Positions 1 through 7,021 are shown, counted from the first letter of the stretch. The stretch is DNA of 12,257 nucleotides from Microbacteriaceae bacterium (GCA_030725885.1 JANRET010000123.1:1152-13408), one strand, 5' to 3'. Numbers and translations are program-made. Notes: generated by a model from the sequence alone, not told the origin.

Positions 1-272
1 TCCACCAGCGGAATTGTCGGAGTCGGAGTCGGAGTCGGCGTGGGGGTGGGTGTTGCGGTGATGCCCAACACGGGAAGGTCGATCTCTTGGAGATTTCGGG
101 CGTCGAGGACCGCGACGCCCGCGAGCGCCGCGAGAATCAGAACCGATGTCACTCCGATCGACAGCACAACCTTGACCCACCAGGGTTTGCGCGCCACGGG
201 TTGACGGTGAGCACCCACACGCGCTGGAATAGCCGACTTGTCGTCGAATCGGTCTTGGGGGTATTTAGTCAC
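1..272 (-). CDS. LytR C-terminal-domain-type membrane protein, N-terminal part (partial)
   Basis: This gene runs leftward off the window edge, so only about its first 90 residues are visible from a GTG start at 272. They comprise a basic, hydrophilic cytoplasmic head (about residues 1-32, containing the phrase ARVGAHRQPVARKPWW), one membrane span (about 33-55), and a threonine-proline repeat (about 74-86) that would act as a rigid extracellular linker. The head, span and TP linker match the small actinobacterial proteins that carry a LytR_C domain outside the membrane. That domain itself would lie beyond the window, so the family call is inferred. The start lies 25 bases after the stop of the DUF2332 gene on the same strand, so co-transcription is likely. 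No good Shine-Dalgarno is seen: a GAGAGA lies too far upstream. Its molecular role is not established; a cell-envelope role is the usual assumption. Confidence 0.7.
   Translation of the reverse strand, partial: MTKYPQDRFDDKSAIPARVGAHRQPVARKPWWVKVVLSIGVTSVLILAALAGVAVLDARNLQEIDLPVLGITATPTPTPTPTPTPTIPLV
16..51. repeat. Hexanucleotide tandem repeat encoding Thr-Pro repeats
   Basis: On the plus strand there are three perfect GTCGGA units (16-33), then a GTCGGC unit and two degenerate units (GTGGGG, GTGGGT). On the coding (minus) strand this gives alternating Thr-Pro codons in the LytR_C-type protein. The near-perfect core suggests slippage or recent expansion. Gain or loss of units stays in frame and would only change linker length. 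Confidence 0.7.
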
Positions 273-297
273 GCGAACGTCACATCCATCTCTCGGG

Positions 298-1506
298 TCA
301 TTGCATTGAGGGCGCATTTGCATCGGCAAAACTGCGAACTAAAACAGAGTCATACCGCCGAGCGGCAGGTGACTCCATTATTGCGTATAAGCGCTGGTAG
401 TAGCGGACCAGAGAGAGAGCCCACACTTTTCGGACGAGAGACTCTTTTGAACGGGTCGATCCCCAGTTGTCCCGCTCAAACTCAATCAGGTCAATTTCTT
501 CGGGTGTGAGTCCGGACGAATCGCGCACAGAAACCCGGCGACCGAGTGGGTCAACTGACGCGATGGCGGATCCATCGAGACTCAGGATGAAGTCACCGAT
601 GACGCCCGCCGCATCTGCGGCATCCTTAAGACGGGGGATCACATCGCGGCCATCGAGCGACACCCATCGGACTTTTGACCGGAGGCAATAGTTCGCGAAT
701 TTTTCCCGTTCGGAGGGGTCGAGATACACGAGCACCGCGGGCGACCAAATCACCACGGTTCCGGACGGTACCGCTTTGCGCGCACGCGCCACTGCACCGC
801 GAATCTGTGCGACCGCGTCGCCTACCGTCATGCGCGGCGGGTTTTCTGCTACCGTGTCAGCCGCCGCCCGCACCAGCTCAAGCCTTTCCTGTTGTTCCGG
901 CCAGATCAGTGCCTCAAGCCACTGTCGGTCGGCCAAGTCACCAACGTCCAGCGGATTCAGGTCGATTCCCTCCCGATACACAATGTGAGGGCGGCGCGGA
1001 GGGCTCGCCCCCCAGCCAGCGATTTCGGCGGTGAGCCGGACGGCCGACGGGCCGTCTGTCGGGTGCGACTCGATGACACGACCAGGAGCAGTCCAACGGT
1101 AGGAATAACGATCAGGGAACAGCGTGAGGCCGGCGGATGCGCCAGCCTCAATCAACGAAATCGGTCCGCGAATCCGATTCAACGCGACGAGCAACGGGGT
1201 GCACCGGCGTGGATCGTTTGTTTGGGTAGCGCGAGTCCGCGCAAGTTGCTCGATGTCCGGCCACCGTTCAATCCACTCGCCACGAATCGCATTGAACGGA
1301 CGTAACGGAACACCGGCAACGCGCGCACAGGTCAGAACGAGTACGGGTTGGCGTTTCGCGCGCGGCAGTTTGCCGATCAGGTCAAGAAGTTCCTCGTCGT
1401 GCATGATGCCTTCTGCCCAGTCGAAATAGCGTGGGGATTCGGCACCTTCGGCTTTCGCAAAGCGGCGAAACCAGTCGGCGGTCTGTTCCCGCTCGCTGTT
1501 CGCCAT
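298..1506 (-). CDS. DUF2332 domain-containing protein
   Basis: A 402-residue protein of the DUF2332 family, which is common in actinobacteria and has no settled function. Visible family marks are the N-terminal stretch with YFDWAEGIMHDEELLDLIG (about residues 27-45), a glycine-rich LIEAGASAGLTLF segment (about 118-130) resembling the first loop of a Rossmann or SAM-dependent methyltransferase fold, and a later WSPAVLVYL strand. These hint at a nucleotide- or SAM-binding enzyme, but that is inference and no catalytic residue can be named. No signal peptide or membrane segment is seen, so it is probably cytoplasmic. I chose the ATG at 1506 because the family sequence starts there (MANSEREQ) and a TAAACT box lies exactly 7 bases upstream, which fits a leaderless mRNA. 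In-frame starts at 1530 and 1647 would run into or past the divergent msrB start. The LytR_C-type gene follows after 25 bases. Confidence 0.85.
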   Translation of the reverse strand: MANSEREQTADWFRRFAKAEGAESPRYFDWAEGIMHDEELLDLIGKLPRAKRQPVLVLTCARVAGVPLRPFNAIRGEWIERWPDIEQLARTRATQTNDPRRCTPLLVALNRIRGPISLIEAGASAGLTLFPDRYSYRWTAPGRVIESHPTDGPSAVRLTAEIAGWGASPPRRPHIVYREGIDLNPLDVGDLADRQWLEALIWPEQQERLELVRAAADTVAENPPRMTVGDAVAQIRGAVARARKAVPSGTVVIWSPAVLVYLDPSEREKFANYCLRSKVRWVSLDGRDVIPRLKDAADAAGVIGDFILSLDGSAIASVDPLGRRVSVRDSSGLTPEEIDLIEFERDNWGSTRSKESLVRKVWALSLVRYYQRLYAIMESPAARRYDSVLVRSFADANAPSMQ

Positions 1507-1513
1507 GTTTCCG

Positions 1514-1519
1514 AGTTTA
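1514..1519 (-). promoter_or_regulatory. -10 box of the DUF2332 gene (putative leaderless promoter)
   Basis: Read on the minus strand, TAAACT (TAnnnT type, four of six matches to TATAAT) is followed by 7 bases and then the ATG at 1506. Transcription would start at or next to the A of the start codon, giving mRNA without a 5' leader, as is common in actinobacteria. No clear -35 box is seen. It overlaps the msrB -10 box on the other strand. Confidence 0.45.
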
Positions 1520-1521
1520 AT
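1516..1521 (+). promoter_or_regulatory. -10 box of msrB (putative leaderless promoter)
   Basis: TTTAAT matches TATAAT at five of six positions and lies 7 bases before the msrB ATG at 1529, the spacing expected if transcription starts at the start codon. No convincing -35 hexamer is found 16-18 bases upstream, which lies inside the DUF2332 coding region. It shares bases 1516-1519 with the opposite-strand -10 box. Confidence 0.5.
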
Positions 1522-1528
1522 GGTGGAC

Positions 1529-1939
1529 ATGACAGATAACTCGATGAAGCGTACCGAGGACGAGTGGCGCGAGACGCTTACTCCCGAACAGTTCCACATC
1601 CTGCGTGAGGCCGGTACCGAGCGACCGTTCACCGGCGAACTGCTCAACGAAGAACGCGCGGGGCTCTATACCTGTGGAGGTTGCGGTGCCGAATTGTTCA
1701 TCGCCGGCACCAAATTCGACAGTCACTGCGGTTGGCCGTCCTTTTACGAAACCATCAATCCCGAAGCGGTAACGCTCATCGAGGACAACTCGCTGGGACA
1801 AACCCGAACCGAAGTTCGATGTGCGGCGTGCGACGGTCACCTCGGACACGTTTTTCCCGACGGCTTCGGTACCCCGACTGGCCTTCGATACTGCATGAAT
1901 TCGGTCGCGCTGAACTTCACGCCCGAGAACGGGTCATGA
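1529..1939 (+). CDS. msrB: Peptide-methionine (R)-S-oxide reductase MsrB
   Basis: MsrB repairs oxidised proteins by reducing the R epimer of methionine sulfoxide, normally with thioredoxin as electron donor. The 136-residue protein has the family features in order: TPEQFHILREAGTERPFTG (about 18-36), the first zinc pair CGGC (C49, C52), HCGWPSFY (66-73), the second zinc pair CAAC (C98, C101), GHLGHVFPDG (103-112), and RYCMNS (120-125) with the catalytic Cys at 122. C67 may serve as resolving cysteine; this is inferred. Length is normal for a stand-alone MsrB and no secretion signal is seen, so it is cytosolic. The ATG at 1529 lies 7 bases after a TTTAAT box and lacks a strong Shine-Dalgarno, which suits a leaderless message. 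In-frame ATGs at 1505, 1520 and 1544 fit less well. The stop overlaps the next gene's start in an ATGA. Confidence 0.95.
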   Translation: MTDNSMKRTEDEWRETLTPEQFHILREAGTERPFTGELLNEERAGLYTCGGCGAELFIAGTKFDSHCGWPSFYETINPEAVTLIEDNSLGQTRTEVRCAACDGHLGHVFPDGFGTPTGLRYCMNSVALNFTPENGS

Positions 1940-2289
1940 CCGAACACCGCATTTTCGGAACGCCAGTTGCGGTTGTCTATCCCCTGTATCTGGCCAAACT
2001 GGTCCGAAAAGGTCACACGGAAGAGGAATTGCGGGACGTGACGCGCTGGCTCACGGGATTCACCGATGCCGAAATCGATGAACACCTCGACCGCAAAACA
2101 ACGTTCGCGGACTTTTTCGCCGCGGCAAAACTGCATGACAACGCGTCGCTTATCACCGGTGTCATCTGTGGGTTGCGCGTCGAAAACATCGAGGACCCTC
2201 TCATGCAAAAGATTCGTTACCTCGACAAGTTGGTCGACGAGGTCGGTAACGGCAAAAAGATGGCGTCCATCTTGAGGGGTTCGAACTAA
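1936..2289 (+). CDS. DUF2200 domain-containing protein
   Basis: A 117-residue protein that fits the DUF2200 family along its whole length. Conserved pieces are HRIFGTPVAVVYPLY (4-18), RWLTGF (37-42) and the strongly conserved block GVICGLRVENIEDPLMQKIR (75-94) followed by YLDKLVDE (95-102). The family is small, soluble and of unknown biochemical function. There is no signal peptide, membrane span or metal-binding cysteine cluster. Its ATG at 1936 shares bases with the msrB TGA (ATGA), so the two genes are almost certainly translated from one message. That places it with oxidative-damage repair, but the pairing alone does not prove a functional link. The next feature, a tRNA gene, is on the opposite strand only 4 bases downstream, so any terminator must lie within coding or tRNA sequence. 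Confidence 0.9.
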   Translation: MTEHRIFGTPVAVVYPLYLAKLVRKGHTEEELRDVTRWLTGFTDAEIDEHLDRKTTFADFFAAAKLHDNASLITGVICGLRVENIEDPLMQKIRYLDKLVDEVGNGKKMASILRGSN

Positions 2290-2293
2290 CCTG

Positions 2294-2365
2294 AGCCTCG
2301 AGTGAGGATTGAACTCACGACCCCTTCATTACGAGTGAAGTGCTCTACCACTGAGCTATCGAGGC
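2294..2365 (-). tRNA. tRNA-Thr (anticodon CGU, reads ACG)
   Basis: Read on the minus strand, a full cloverleaf folds. The acceptor stem is GCCTCGA/TCGAGGC (7 bp), the D arm GCTC-AGTGGTA-GAGC, the anticodon arm CTTCA-CTCGTAA-TGAAG, the variable loop GGGTC, and the T arm GTGAG-TTCAATC-CTCAC. The seven-base anticodon loop places CGT at positions 34-36, which reads the Thr codon ACG. The discriminator base is T, and the following bases are CAG, so the 3' CCA is not encoded and must be added after transcription. The gene lies 49 bases downstream of holB on the same strand and could be transcribed by read-through of the topA-tmk-holB operon or from its own promoter. Confidence 0.96.
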
Positions 2366-2388
2366 ATCGCCTAATCGGCAACCGCACT

Positions 2389-2394
2389 AGGTTA
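2389..2394 (-). promoter_or_regulatory. Possible -10 box for tRNA-Thr
   Basis: TAACCT on the minus strand lies in the 49-base gap between the holB stop and the tRNA. It would place a transcription start about 17 bases before the mature tRNA 5' end. No good -35 hexamer is visible, so this is a weak call. Confidence 0.2.
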
Positions 2395-2414
2395 TCACGC
2401 GGAGTCTGTCGCGA

Positions 2415-3554
2415 TTAAGCGCGCGCGACACCGCTCGTTTCGACGAACAACGCCTCGAGCGCCAACAGCGGCGTGACGTTCCGTTCCATGCGCCTGCGAG
2501 CGGTCTCGATCGCATCGAGCAGGTTGACCGCGTGTGCGGCGTCGTGACGTTCGAGCCATGACGCAATCTCGGTGTGGAACTCGGAATTGGTGAGGGGCAC
2601 GTTTCCTCCCAGCGCCACGACCAGGACGTCGCGAAACAGCGACTCGAGGTCGGTGAGGACGCGGTCGACGCCGTCGCGTAGCGAACGGGTGGCGCGACGC
2701 TTCTGGTTTTCTTCCAACACCTTTAGTTGCGGCCGCAGCCCCAACGGGACCGCCTCGCCGGGGGCAAGTCCGAGCGACTGCAGGAACTGGGACCGTTCGG
2801 TGTCATCCCGCACTTCAGTGAGAGCCTTTGCGTCATCCGTCGCGAGGGACACGATTTCGGCCGCCGTGTTGACCGCGTCGGACACCAGCTGGATTCCCAA
2901 CACGAGCGAAAGACTGCGGGCTCGGCGTTCGCGAGCATCGGTAGAAGTGGCCAGACGACGAGCCATGCCGATGTGGCTCTGCGCGTGACGCGCCGATTGC
3001 TCTGCGATGGCCGGGTCAACACCATCGCGTTCCACCAGCATCGCGGCGATGTCGGCGATCGCGGGAACTCCGATCCGGACGCTGCGAACACGCGACCGAA
3101 TGGTCGGAATGACATCGGCCTCGCTCGGGGCACACAAAATCCAAATGGTGCGGGCGGCGGGCTCTTCGAGTGCCTTGAGCAGAACGTTGGACGTCCGTTC
3201 CGCCATTCGGTCGGCGTCCTCGATGATGATGATCCGCCAGGACGACGCGACCGGCGAACGATACGAGGTCTCAACGAGTTGCCGCACCTCGTCAATGGGA
3301 ATCAGCACGCGCTCGGTGGCGAGAACGGTCAGGTCGGGGTGGGTGAGCGCGCGGACCTGTCGGTCAACCGAATCAGAATCTTCACCGTCCCCGAGCAATT
3401 GCGCAGCGAACGCGCGCGCAATCAACGAGCGACCCGATCCCGCTGGTCCGGTGATGAGCCACGACTGGGTCAGGGTGTCCGGGCTGTCAGCCGCGTTCTG
3501 CATCTGTGTAATCACCGAGTCGTGCCCGACAAGGTCCGCCCACAGTGAGGTCAT
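2415..3554 (-). CDS. holB: DNA polymerase III subunit delta'
   Basis: Delta' is a clamp-loader (AAA+) subunit that helps load the beta sliding clamp at replication forks. In the 379-residue protein, the N-terminal AAA+ part has a P-loop-like GPAGSGRS (36-43) in which the usual lysine is Arg42, a degenerate Walker B region IIIIEDADRM (108-117), TSNVLLKALEEP (121-132), the sensor-like CAPSEADVIPTIRSRVRSVR (141-160), and then a helical clamp-loader C-terminal domain. The four-cysteine zinc module of many bacterial delta' proteins, expected after the P-loop, is missing: that stretch reads GDGEDSDSVDRQVRALTHPD and the only cysteine in this half is C141. I recall the same zinc-free, Arg-P-loop form from Microbacteriaceae. 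A P-loop unfit for ATP hydrolysis is normal for delta'. The ATG overlaps the tmk stop by 4 bases (ATGA), showing coupled translation. Some annotations call it a DnaX-like ATPase. Confidence 0.93.
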   Translation of the reverse strand: MTSLWADLVGHDSVITQMQNAADSPDTLTQSWLITGPAGSGRSLIARAFAAQLLGDGEDSDSVDRQVRALTHPDLTVLATERVLIPIDEVRQLVETSYRSPVASSWRIIIIEDADRMAERTSNVLLKALEEPAARTIWILCAPSEADVIPTIRSRVRSVRIGVPAIADIAAMLVERDGVDPAIAEQSARHAQSHIGMARRLATSTDARERRARSLSLVLGIQLVSDAVNTAAEIVSLATDDAKALTEVRDDTERSQFLQSLGLAPGEAVPLGLRPQLKVLEENQKRRATRSLRDGVDRVLTDLESLFRDVLVVALGGNVPLTNSEFHTEIASWLERHDAAHAVNLLDAIETARRRMERNVTPLLALEALFVETSGVARA

Positions 3555-4168
3555 GAGCGCCCGTTCACGCGCGCCAGAATCGCGTCACGGATAACGTCGC
3601 GGTCCAGCGTCGCATCGACCACGATGAACCGGTCGGGTTCTGCCGCCGCTAATTCGAGATAGGAATCTCGAACCCGCGTGTGAAACTCGAGCGCTTCCGA
3701 TTCGAGCCGATCGAACCGCTTGTTCGCCGCATCGAGCCGCTCCCTGCCGACAGTGGGGTCGAGGTCAAGCAAAACCGTGAAGTCCGGCAGTAACCCTTCG
3801 GTCGCCCACAGACTGAGATTCCGAACTTCAACCGGGTCGAGAACGCGCCCCGCCCCTTGATAGGCGACCGAGGAATCGAGGTATCGATCTTGAATCACGA
3901 CGGCGCCGCGCGCGAGCGCCGGACGAACGACGGTCCTGATGTTGTGGGCGCGGTCCGCGGCGTACAACAGCGCCTCGGCGCGCGGCGCAATGTGGTTGCG
4001 TGAGTGCAAAACGATTTCTCGAAGTTCCAGTCCGAGGTCGGTGCCACCCGGTTCGCGAGTGAAGACTACTTCGCGGCCCTGGTGCGTGAACCATTCACCC
4101 AGCAACTCTGATTGAGTACTCTTTCCCGTTCCGTCACCGCCCTCGAACGTGATGAACAATCCCGTCAT
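3551..4168 (-). CDS. tmk: Thymidylate kinase (dTMP kinase)
   Basis: Tmk phosphorylates dTMP to dTDP with ATP, an essential step to dTTP for DNA synthesis. The 205-residue sequence is complete and of usual length. It shows the P-loop GGDGTGKS (10-17), FTREPGGT (36-43) with the REP base-binding segment, the DRYLDSSVAYQGAGR region (94-108) that includes the DRY motif, a strand FTVLLDLDP (130-138), and a LID-like region KRFDRLESEALEFHTRVRD (150-168). It is a cytosolic enzyme. The ATG at 4168 overlaps the topA TGA in an ATGA, and its own TGA overlaps the holB ATG the same way. Translation of the three genes is therefore tightly linked, and their products all serve chromosome replication. Confidence 0.97.
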   Translation of the reverse strand: MTGLFITFEGGDGTGKSTQSELLGEWFTHQGREVVFTREPGGTDLGLELREIVLHSRNHIAPRAEALLYAADRAHNIRTVVRPALARGAVVIQDRYLDSSVAYQGAGRVLDPVEVRNLSLWATEGLLPDFTVLLDLDPTVGRERLDAANKRFDRLESEALEFHTRVRDSYLELAAAEPDRFIVVDATLDRDVIRDAILARVNGRS

Positions 4169-6834
4169 TTTTTGGCTCGTGACGGTCGTCGGCCAATCGG
4201 TTTCTTCAGGGCTGGCCCTTTCGCGCGACGGTCGGCGATGAGATCCACCGCCCGCTCGTGGGACACCTCTTCGGGGACTTCCCCCGCGGGGATGGTGGCG
4301 TTGGTCTCGCCGTCCGTCACGTACGGACCAAACTTGCCGCTCTTGACTTTGATGGGCTTACCGCTGACGGGGTCCGGCTCGAGTTCTTTGATGCTCGACG
4401 CCGACCGCGACCCGTACTTGGGTTGCGCGAACAGTTCGAGAGCGTGTTCCAGTGTGACCTCGAAAATCGCCTGCTCGTCGTCCAGCGACCGCGAGTCCGT
4501 GCCCTTTTTCAAATACGGCCCGTACGGTCCGTTCTGAGCGGTGATGGGCTTTTCCGTCTCGGGGTCGATTCCGACAACGCGGGGAAGTTCGAACAGTCGA
4601 ATACACGTCTCGAGGTCGACGGTCGTCGGATCCATCGTGGAAAACAGTGACGCCGTGCGCGGCTTCGGGTCTTTGCCTTTGATTTTTCGGGGCGTGTATT
4701 CCGGAAGGGTATAGGTGGGTTCGTTGCCCTCGATGATTTCGGGGTCGATCGGGCTTTCCTGGATGTAGGCGCCGAATCGTCCCACTCGCGCGGTGATCAT
4801 GCTGGTGCCGTCGGCGCTGACGCCGATTGCCCGAGACCCCGGCTCGGGTGCATCCCTTAGTTCCCGAGCCTTCTCGAGTGTCAGTTCGTCCGGCGCCAAA
4901 CCATCCGGTACCGATACGTTACGTTTTTCATCCTCCCCCGTTTGAATTTCGAGATACGGGCCGTATTTTCCGCTTCGCAGCACGATCCCGTCGCCTAACG
5001 GGAACGAATTCGATTCGCGCGCGTCGATCGTCGATTTCCAGTCGACGCAGGTGTTGACGAGTCCGGCGTGGTCACCCGAGCCGTAGTACCAACGCTGGAG
5101 GTAATCGGTGCCTTTCAGTTCGCCGACTGAAATTCGGTCGAGATCGTTTTCGAGTTCCGCCGTGAAGTCGTATTCGACGAAGTCGGTATAAAACTTTTCC
5201 AACAGCGTGATGACGGCGAATGCCGTCCAACCGGGAACGAGCGCCGAACCGCGTTTAGTGACATACCCTCGCTCGAACAGGACTCCGATGATGTTGGCGT
5301 ACGTTGATGGGCGTCCGATCCCCCGTTCTTCGAGGGCCTTCACGAGGCTCGCCTCGGTAAATCGCGGCGGGGGCAGCGTCTCGTGGCCTTTGGGCGTCAC
5401 CTCGGGCACGGTCAGAACGTCACCAACGGTGAGGTTCGGAATTTTGGCGTCGTCGTCGGAATCCGCCTCGTTACGATCGACGTCCTGGCCCTCTTCGTAC
5501 GCCGCAAGGAATCCGCGAACGGTGATGGTGGTTCCCGCAGACGACATCGTTGCGGTGCCCAACTCTCCGACCGGAGCGGACATTGTGACCGACACCGTCT
5601 CGCCCGTCGCGTCGACCATCTGCGAGGCGACGGTACGTTTCCAAATCAAGTCGTAGAGACGAAATTCGTCGGCGGACAGCAACCGCCGCATCTCCTCAGG
5701 GGTCTTGAAGGTGTCCCCCGCCGGTCTAATTGCTTCGTGGGCTTCTTGGGCGTTCTTCACCTTGGATTGGTAGGTCCGCGGTGTTGCCGGAATGGACGCT
5801 GGGCCATACAGCGCGACGGCCTGGGCACGGGCGCCCGCCACCGCCTGGGCGGACAGCGACACCGAGTCGGTGCGCATGTAGGTGATGTGCCCGTTTTGGT
5901 AAAGGCTTTGGGCAATCCGCATCGCGTCCCGTGACCCGAGCCGCAACTTTCGTCCCGCCTCTTGCTGAAGGGTCGAAGTGGTGAACGGCGCCGCTGGGCG
6001 ACGCGTGTAGGGCTTCGATTCGATGTTGGTCACGGTGGGGGCGGCAACCTCGAGCGCGTGGGCCAACTGCCGGGCCGTGGCCTCGTCGAGAACCGTGGCG
6101 CCACTGGTCAGCTTTCCGTTGTCGTCAAAGTCGCGGCCCGAGGCGAGTTTCGCATCGTTCAGTTTGGTAACTTTGGTGTCGAACGATTCACCTTTTTTTG
6201 TGATTACCGTGGCGGCCACGTCCCAATACGATGCGGCCGTGAACGCACGGCGTTCACGTTCGCGCTCGACGATCAAGCGAAGCGCGGGTGACTGCACGCG
6301 ACCTGCACTGAGTCCGCGACCGATTTTGCTCCAGAGCACCGGCGACAGTTGATACCCGAACAGTCGATCAAGGACGCGACGAGTTTCCTGGGCGTCCACG
6401 AGTGGCATATCAATTTCGCGCGGGTTTTCGACCGCAGCGGCGATGGCGTCCTTGGTGATTTCGTGAAACACCATGCGCTTGACCGGAACCTTGGGTTTGA
6501 GAATTTCCAGCAGGTGCCATGCGATGGATTCACCTTCGCGGTCCTCATCGGTTGCGAGAAGCAATTGGTCCGCGTTCTTCAATGCCTTTTTCAAATCCGT
6601 GATGGTCGACTTGGCACGGGGTGTGTCTATATATAGAGGAGCGAAACCGTTCGCGATGTCCACACCAAACTGACCGTGAGTCGCCTTGAGCTCGGCGGGG
6701 ACTTCTTTGGGCTGGACCAAATCGCGCACGTGGCCAACCGAGGCCAATACCTCATAACCATCGCCCAGATATTTGGCGATGGTTTTTGCTTTCGCGGGGG
6801 ACTCCACGATCACGAGTGTGTGCTTGTCGGCCAC
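4165..6834 (-). CDS. topA: DNA topoisomerase I
   Basis: Type IA topoisomerase that relaxes negative supercoils by transient single-strand cleavage. The 889-residue enzyme begins with a TOPRIM domain: LVIVESPAKAKTIAKYLG (7-24) with catalytic E11, and DEDREGES (96-103) with the acidic triad D96, D98, E100. Next come SAGRVQSPALRLIVERERE (177-195), the active-site Tyr319 in HITYMRTDSVS (316-326), and ERGIGRPSTYANII (503-516). The tail lacks cysteine zinc fingers and instead carries actinobacterial-type TopoI_C repeats (GKYGPYLEI 622-630, GRFGAYIQ 685-692, NGPYGPYLKKG 768-778, GKFGPYVTDG 833-842) and a basic end rich in Lys and Arg, expected to aid DNA binding and processivity. Start is GTG at 6834, with AAGGAG at 6844-6839 four bases upstream. 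It heads the topA-tmk-holB operon and faces the ABC operon divergently. Confidence 0.98.
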   Translation of the reverse strand: MADKHTLVIVESPAKAKTIAKYLGDGYEVLASVGHVRDLVQPKEVPAELKATHGQFGVDIANGFAPLYIDTPRAKSTITDLKKALKNADQLLLATDEDREGESIAWHLLEILKPKVPVKRMVFHEITKDAIAAAVENPREIDMPLVDAQETRRVLDRLFGYQLSPVLWSKIGRGLSAGRVQSPALRLIVERERERRAFTAASYWDVAATVITKKGESFDTKVTKLNDAKLASGRDFDDNGKLTSGATVLDEATARQLAHALEVAAPTVTNIESKPYTRRPAAPFTTSTLQQEAGRKLRLGSRDAMRIAQSLYQNGHITYMRTDSVSLSAQAVAGARAQAVALYGPASIPATPRTYQSKVKNAQEAHEAIRPAGDTFKTPEEMRRLLSADEFRLYDLIWKRTVASQMVDATGETVSVTMSAPVGELGTATMSSAGTTITVRGFLAAYEEGQDVDRNEADSDDDAKIPNLTVGDVLTVPEVTPKGHETLPPPRFTEASLVKALEERGIGRPSTYANIIGVLFERGYVTKRGSALVPGWTAFAVITLLEKFYTDFVEYDFTAELENDLDRISVGELKGTDYLQRWYYGSGDHAGLVNTCVDWKSTIDARESNSFPLGDGIVLRSGKYGPYLEIQTGEDEKRNVSVPDGLAPDELTLEKARELRDAPEPGSRAIGVSADGTSMITARVGRFGAYIQESPIDPEIIEGNEPTYTLPEYTPRKIKGKDPKPRTASLFSTMDPTTVDLETCIRLFELPRVVGIDPETEKPITAQNGPYGPYLKKGTDSRSLDDEQAIFEVTLEHALELFAQPKYGSRSASSIKELEPDPVSGKPIKVKSGKFGPYVTDGETNATIPAGEVPEEVSHERAVDLIADRRAKGPALKKPIGRRPSRAKK

Positions 6835-6996
6835 AGTTCTCCTTGTTGTTTGCGTTTCTCAGAGCGTAAGTCGGACAGCCATGCTTTCGGCCGGCGGCGT
6901 TTCACCCTGTTCGCGATTAGTGACTATACACAGCCTGTCAATGAGTTTCGTTCGTCAGTTATTCCCGTGGCGTGGCGAAAAGTCGAAGAATCACGG

Positions 6997-7014
6997 TAAG
7001 CATCCCTATGCTTA
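6997..7014. repeat. Perfect 7-bp inverted repeat, possible operator
   Basis: TAAGCAT-CCCT-ATGCTTA: two perfect 7-base arms around a 4-base centre. It lies 76 bases before the ABC operon start codon and just upstream of the best candidate -35/-10 pair. It has no T-run after it, so a terminator is unlikely. The size and place fit a binding site for a dimeric regulator, but no regulator gene lies in the window. Confidence 0.45.
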
Positions 7015-7021
7015 ACGCCGT

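Noticed and set aside
16..51. Short direct repeats as a possible CRISPR array
   Set aside because: The units are contiguous hexamers without spacers and encode a Thr-Pro linker; no cas genes are present.
1507..1647. Longer versions of the DUF2332 protein starting at 1530 or 1647
   Set aside because: They would overlap the start of msrB on the opposite strand, the added residues do not look like the family, and the ATG at 1506 has a well-placed -10 box.
2275..2290. GGGGTTCGAACTAACC at the DUF2200 3' end, resembling a tRNA T arm
   Set aside because: No acceptor, D or anticodon arm can be built around it on the plus strand; the bases are explained as the last DUF2200 codons and stop.
2727..3548. 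Open frame of 273 codons on the plus strand opposite holB
   Set aside because: It is a shadow of holB with no family resemblance and biased composition; holB is supported by motifs and operon coupling.
6923..6941. TTGACA and TATAGT on the minus strand upstream of topA
   Set aside because: They match -35 and -10 consensus well one by one, but only 7 bases separate them, far from the 16-18 needed. No good partner for either was found at the proper distance, so I did not call a topA promoter.
6676..6999. Open frame of 107 codons on the plus strand running from topA into the intergenic region
   Set aside because: No ribosome binding site or family features; most of it is antisense to topA.
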